The notes under the pieces: model-generated | Database searches by the model: none | What the model was told of the DNA's origin: nothing | What the model saw: the letters and a program-made list of their open reading frames with translations, nothing else | Source of the DNA: Algoriphagus sp. | GTDB lineage: Bacteria > Bacteroidota > Bacteroidia > Cytophagales > Cyclobacteriaceae | NCBI GenBank assembly: GCA_018336015.1 | Contig: JAGXQZ010000051.1 | Span: 221,187-285,186, forward strand | Reading direction: 5' to 3' | Length of the DNA stretch: 64,000 nt | Position numbers and translations under genes: made by a program | Part shown: positions 61,360 to 64,000 of the stretch, piece after piece | Position numbering within the stretch: the first letter of the stretch is position 1 | How the letters are laid out: each line of letters opens with the position of its first letter

Positions 61360-62364
61360 TTATTCTGAACAATTTCTGCAGATTTCGATCTGCGATCTGT
61401 CCTCAAGCAGTTGAGTTCTGAACTGCTGATAGGCCATCGAGTGCCAAATTTTTCCCATTAGATCGACTCTCAAATCTCCCATGACGTGTTTGGCATCTTT
61501 GTCAAAGCAGCAAGGCACGACCTTTCCATCCCAAGTCACCACAGCCCCTTGCCACATTCTCCAACATTTGTTTTCCATTTGCTTTTTGAGTTTCCAGGTT
61601 CCTTTTCCGTCAGGGATGTACCTGGAATATCCCAAATCTGAAGGAATCAGCTCAGTGCCATTTTCAAAGTCATAAATCTGGGTGGTCTTTAACTGGAGTT
61701 CATCGACCCCGATTTCTTTTGACCAGGTTTTCAGACTGGGAATTTGATGCTCATTTTGTCCCGTAACGAGGAATTGGAGTACGATTCGTGGAAACTCCCT
61801 TCCCTGCTTTTTTCGCTCTTCGAGCAAAAGCATCAGGCCCTTTTGGACCTTTTCGAGACTGCCACCAATCCGGTATTTTTCATAGATCTCCTGTGAAATA
61901 CCATCCATCGAGACGATCAGTTGCTTCAGCCCAGAACCCAGAATTTCAGAGACATTTTTTTCGGTAAAATAATGAGCATTGGTCGAGGTCGAAGTGAAAA
62001 TACCCTTACCATCCGCATACTTGACCAGATCCAAAAACCCCGGATGTAGAAAGGGCTCTCCCTGAAAATACAAATGAAGCCAAGTCAGATGTCCCGAGAC
62101 CTGGTCAATGACTTTTTGATAGAGCTCTGTCTGAAGCATTCCGGTGGGCCGGGTGAAAGCTCTCAATCCCGATGGACACTCGGGACAGCGCAGATTGCAG
62201 CTGGTAGTTGGTTCAATGCTCAAGGTGGCCGGCAAACCCCAACTAAATGGATGCTTGCACATCCTGCTCCAATGAAAAGAAACCCAAAGCTTCACCAGAT
62301 TTGCTGCTTTGCCTACAGTCAAATACCCAAAAAATGCTTTTGCTGTGATCCATTGATTTTTCAC
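61360..62364 (-). CDS. Radical SAM/SPASM domain protein
   Basis: 334 residues from a GTG at 62364 (a TTG at 62424 would add 20). The radical SAM cluster motif CNLRCPEC holds Cys56, Cys60 and Cys63, followed by GEPFLHPG and SMDGISQEIYEKYR. The C-terminal SPASM part has CWRMWQGAVVTWDGKVVPCCFDKD and CRNCSE for auxiliary Fe-S clusters. These enzymes modify peptides, proteins or sugars; the reaction here is unknown. It stands 107 bp upstream of the polysaccharide export gene on the same strand. The GTG start fits the family start by eye. Confidence 0.82.
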   Translation of the reverse strand: MKNQWITAKAFFGYLTVGKAANLVKLWVSFHWSRMCKHPFSWGLPATLSIEPTTSCNLRCPECPSGLRAFTRPTGMLQTELYQKVIDQVSGHLTWLHLYFQGEPFLHPGFLDLVKYADGKGIFTSTSTNAHYFTEKNVSEILGSGLKQLIVSMDGISQEIYEKYRIGGSLEKVQKGLMLLLEERKKQGREFPRIVLQFLVTGQNEHQIPSLKTWSKEIGVDELQLKTTQIYDFENGTELIPSDLGYSRYIPDGKGTWKLKKQMENKCWRMWQGAVVTWDGKVVPCCFDKDAKHVMGDLRVDLMGKIWHSMAYQQFRTQLLEDRSQIEICRNCSE

Positions 62365-62475
62365 ACTGAAAAATAGGGGTAAAAATTCAAGTGGGGAAAG
62401 GTCAAACCATATCAATCGCCCCAAATTGTCGTTTGATTCAAAAGCCTTTCTTTATTTTGCTCCAAAATTCTCCTT

Positions 62476-63480
62476 ATGCGTCAGCTCCTTTCAGTTTTCT
62501 TTCTGATTTCTTTGATCGGATTTATCTCCTGCGAGAAAAAAGAAACCGCTTGCGAACTAGATTCCGACATTCTCAGCCAAAAGCCTGCTGTCGAAATTGT
62601 TCGCTTGGAAGATGAATTTTTTGCTGCCAAAACCGCTGAAGACATCAATCATCTGATCGAAAAGTACCCTGATTTCGCTGACCGATTTTTGGAAAAAGGG
62701 CTTTACCCCAATCAGGATTCCCTAGTATCCGTACTCCTGACCGCCCATACCGATTCGGCTTTGCAGGTATTGCACGATTCGGTAAAGGTGGAGTTTGCAG
62801 ACATCTCGGATATCCAAACGGAATTGGAACATGCTTTTGCCTACATCAAGCATTATTTCCCCGATTTCAAAATTCCTAAAGTGTACACCTATGTCTCGGG
62901 GTTTAACACGGATCTACTGATCGAGGAAGATATGATTGTCATTGGCTTGGACTATTTCCTCCCCGCCGACCACGCATTTCAGCCGGATCTACCCAGGTAC
63001 CTAGCCAACAGGTATGAGCGAAAGTACCTGGTGCCAATGATTGTCTTGGCGATTTCTTCCAGATACAACCAGATAAATCCTGCTGACAATCGTCTGCTAT
63101 CCGAAATGATTTTCTATGGGAAAGCCTACCATTTTGTGAAAGCCATCATGCCCTGCACCTCCGACCAGTTTATCATCGGCTATACCCCAGCCGAAATCGA
63201 AGAATGCTGGGCTAATGAAGAGTTTATCTGGTCGCACTTTGTGGAAAATGAACTCCTTTTCCAGACCAATCCATTTGAAATCCGCAAGTACATCGGCGAG
63301 GCTCCATTCACCGACGCCATCAGCACCAATGCCCCGGGAAGACTGGGCAGATGGGTAGGATGGAATATTGTGGATGATTACCAAGCAAGTCAAGACATCG
63401 AGCTTCCCTTGCTGATGGCTGAGTCCGATGCGGAAAAGATATTCAGGCAGTCCGGATATCGACCACGTCGCCAGGAGTAG
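62476..63480 (+). CDS. gldB: Gliding motility lipoprotein GldB
   Basis: 334 residues. The signal peptide ends GFISC with lipidated Cys19. The body matches GldB: EIVRLEDEFFAAKT near residue 40, the EKYPDFADRFLEKGLY segment, YTYVSGFNTDLLIEEDMIVIGLDYFLPADH (long conserved block, about 140-170) and a C-terminal DAISTNAPGRLGRWVGWNIV. GldB is required for gliding in Flavobacterium and belongs to the core gliding set. It diverges from the radical SAM gene. Its last 38 bp overlap the 3' end of the converging GT4 gene. Confidence 0.93.
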   Translation: MRQLLSVFFLISLIGFISCEKKETACELDSDILSQKPAVEIVRLEDEFFAAKTAEDINHLIEKYPDFADRFLEKGLYPNQDSLVSVLLTAHTDSALQVLHDSVKVEFADISDIQTELEHAFAYIKHYFPDFKIPKVYTYVSGFNTDLLIEEDMIVIGLDYFLPADHAFQPDLPRYLANRYERKYLVPMIVLAISSRYNQINPADNRLLSEMIFYGKAYHFVKAIMPCTSDQFIIGYTPAEIEECWANEEFIWSHFVENELLFQTNPFEIRKYIGEAPFTDAISTNAPGRLGRWVGWNIVDDYQASQDIELPLLMAESDAEKIFRQSGYRPRRQE

Positions 63481-64000
63481 CTTTTGGAGTAGGCTGGATC
63501 ACTTCGATGAGTCGGCTCACGGCTAGTTCCTTGGCAAATTGAGTTTCGGCCAGGTTTCTGGCTCTGTTTCCCATCTTTTGTATTTGGTCATGCTGAGATT
63601 CCAACTCCTCCAATCTGGCGAATGCTTTTACCCATTTTCCGGGGAGAAAAGAAATTCCCAACCCATGCGTCTTGACCAAGTCATGCACCCATCCCTTGTG
63701 ATTGACCAAAATGGCCTTTCCCGCAGCAATGGCGTCGAAAAATTTGTTGGGACTGTTGGTTTTCAGCACAGGATAATGTGCAAAAGAAATCCAGGCAAAG
63801 TCCGCCAGAGCCAGCACCTCATTGACTTGCTCCTTGGAGCCAAAAGGAAGAAAATGGGTATGCCGGAGATTTAAGGATTTTGCTTTTTCCCGAAGGAGGG
63901 CCTCATGACTCCCTTCACCCATGATGAGAAAATTCCAGTTTTTCCCTCGCTCTTGGGCCATTTTTGCAAGATCCAACAATTCCTCTACCGCATTCACTTG
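63443..64000 (-). CDS. GT4 glycosyltransferase, C-terminal part (cut by window end)
   Basis: The last ~185 residues of a GT-B transferase; the frame stays open through base 64000, so the start lies outside. Visible are FLIMGEGSHEALLREKAKSL of the donor domain, FLPFGSKEQVNEVLALADFAWIS, and the GT4 region SPNKFFDAIAAGKAILVNHKG with the conserved Glu replaced by Asp (FFDAIAAG). It converges on gldB with a 38-bp overlap of the coding ends. Whether it belongs to the polysaccharide cluster cannot be said. Confidence 0.85.
   Translation of the reverse strand, partial: QVNAVEELLDLAKMAQERGKNWNFLIMGEGSHEALLREKAKSLNLRHTHFLPFGSKEQVNEVLALADFAWISFAHYPVLKTNSPNKFFDAIAAGKAILVNHKGWVHDLVKTHGLGISFLPGKWVKAFARLEELESQHDQIQKMGNRARNLAETQFAKELAVSRLIEVIQPTPKATPGDVVDIRTA

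Overview
The window looks like a chromosomal segment of a gliding-type Bacteroidota, most likely Cytophagales / Cyclobacteriaceae (Algoriphagus-like). Reasons: promoters of the Bacteroidota type (TTTG or TTG, 16-20 nt, TAnnTTTG), almost no Shine-Dalgarno sequences, a SusC/SusD pair, a fused SecDF, a single-chain glycyl-tRNA synthetase, a short ATP synthase epsilon subunit, and the gliding lipoprotein GldB. The genus is inferred from gene content; no rRNA gene is present to confirm it.

Layout. 1-2.9 kb: ATP synthase beta (3' end) and epsilon, ribosomal protein S21, a XerC/D recombinase and a ribosome hibernation factor. 3-6.7 kb: an ArnT/PMT-like glycosyltransferase, diverging from a dolichol-phosphate-mannose-synthase-like GT2 and a YbhN-like membrane protein, which suggests glycosylation of a lipid-linked acceptor. 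6.7-8.8 kb: an AAA_14/DUF4143 ATPase and PyrF. A 684-bp gene-free stretch then precedes a SusC/SusD outer-membrane uptake pair (9.5-14.5 kb). 14.7-23.5 kb: DUF2851 protein, NeuD-like acyltransferase, a TrhO / nucleoside phosphorylase / AlkD operon, an ABC-F ATPase, a peptide deformylase-like protein and a PLP-dependent threonine dehydratase/serine racemase. 23.5-28 kb (minus strand): GH29 alpha-L-fucosidase lipoprotein, a gluconate-dehydrogenase-subunit-3-like protein and a GMC oxidoreductase. 28-35.5 kb: TonB receptor, S10 peptidase, nitroreductase, LOG-family protein, RdgB, uridine kinase and small membrane proteins. 35.6-48 kb: SecDF, a four-gene signalling cluster (small CPP-ending protein, 7TM protein, histidine kinase, LuxR-type regulator), a Gfo/Idh/MocA oxidoreductase, GlyRS, and a DUF6702 / HupE-UreJ / M1 metallopeptidase group. 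48.3-49.4 kb: OsmC and a GxxExxY protein bracketed by repeats. 49.4-62.4 kb (minus strand): a Wzx/Wzy-type exopolysaccharide cluster (SLBB export protein, Wzz, Wzx, GT2, Wzy-like, three GT4, methyltransferase) with a radical SAM/SPASM gene upstream. The window ends with gldB, tail-overlapping a truncated GT4 gene.

Most genes are ordinary core or envelope genes. The least explained signals are between genes: (1) a dispersed ~125-150 bp element built from GAAATA/TATTTC units phased every 11 nt in inverted orientation (four copies); (2) a ~100-bp palindromic repeat with GTTTCCC ends that brackets the GxxExxY gene and recurs alone 26 kb away; (3) low-complexity intergenic stretches made of drifting 7-8 nt units; (4) a nested 13+9 bp palindrome; (5) an extended Shine-Dalgarno sequence found only at rpsU, fitting autoregulation by S21. 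No CRISPR array, prophage, insertion sequence, tRNA or rRNA gene was found.
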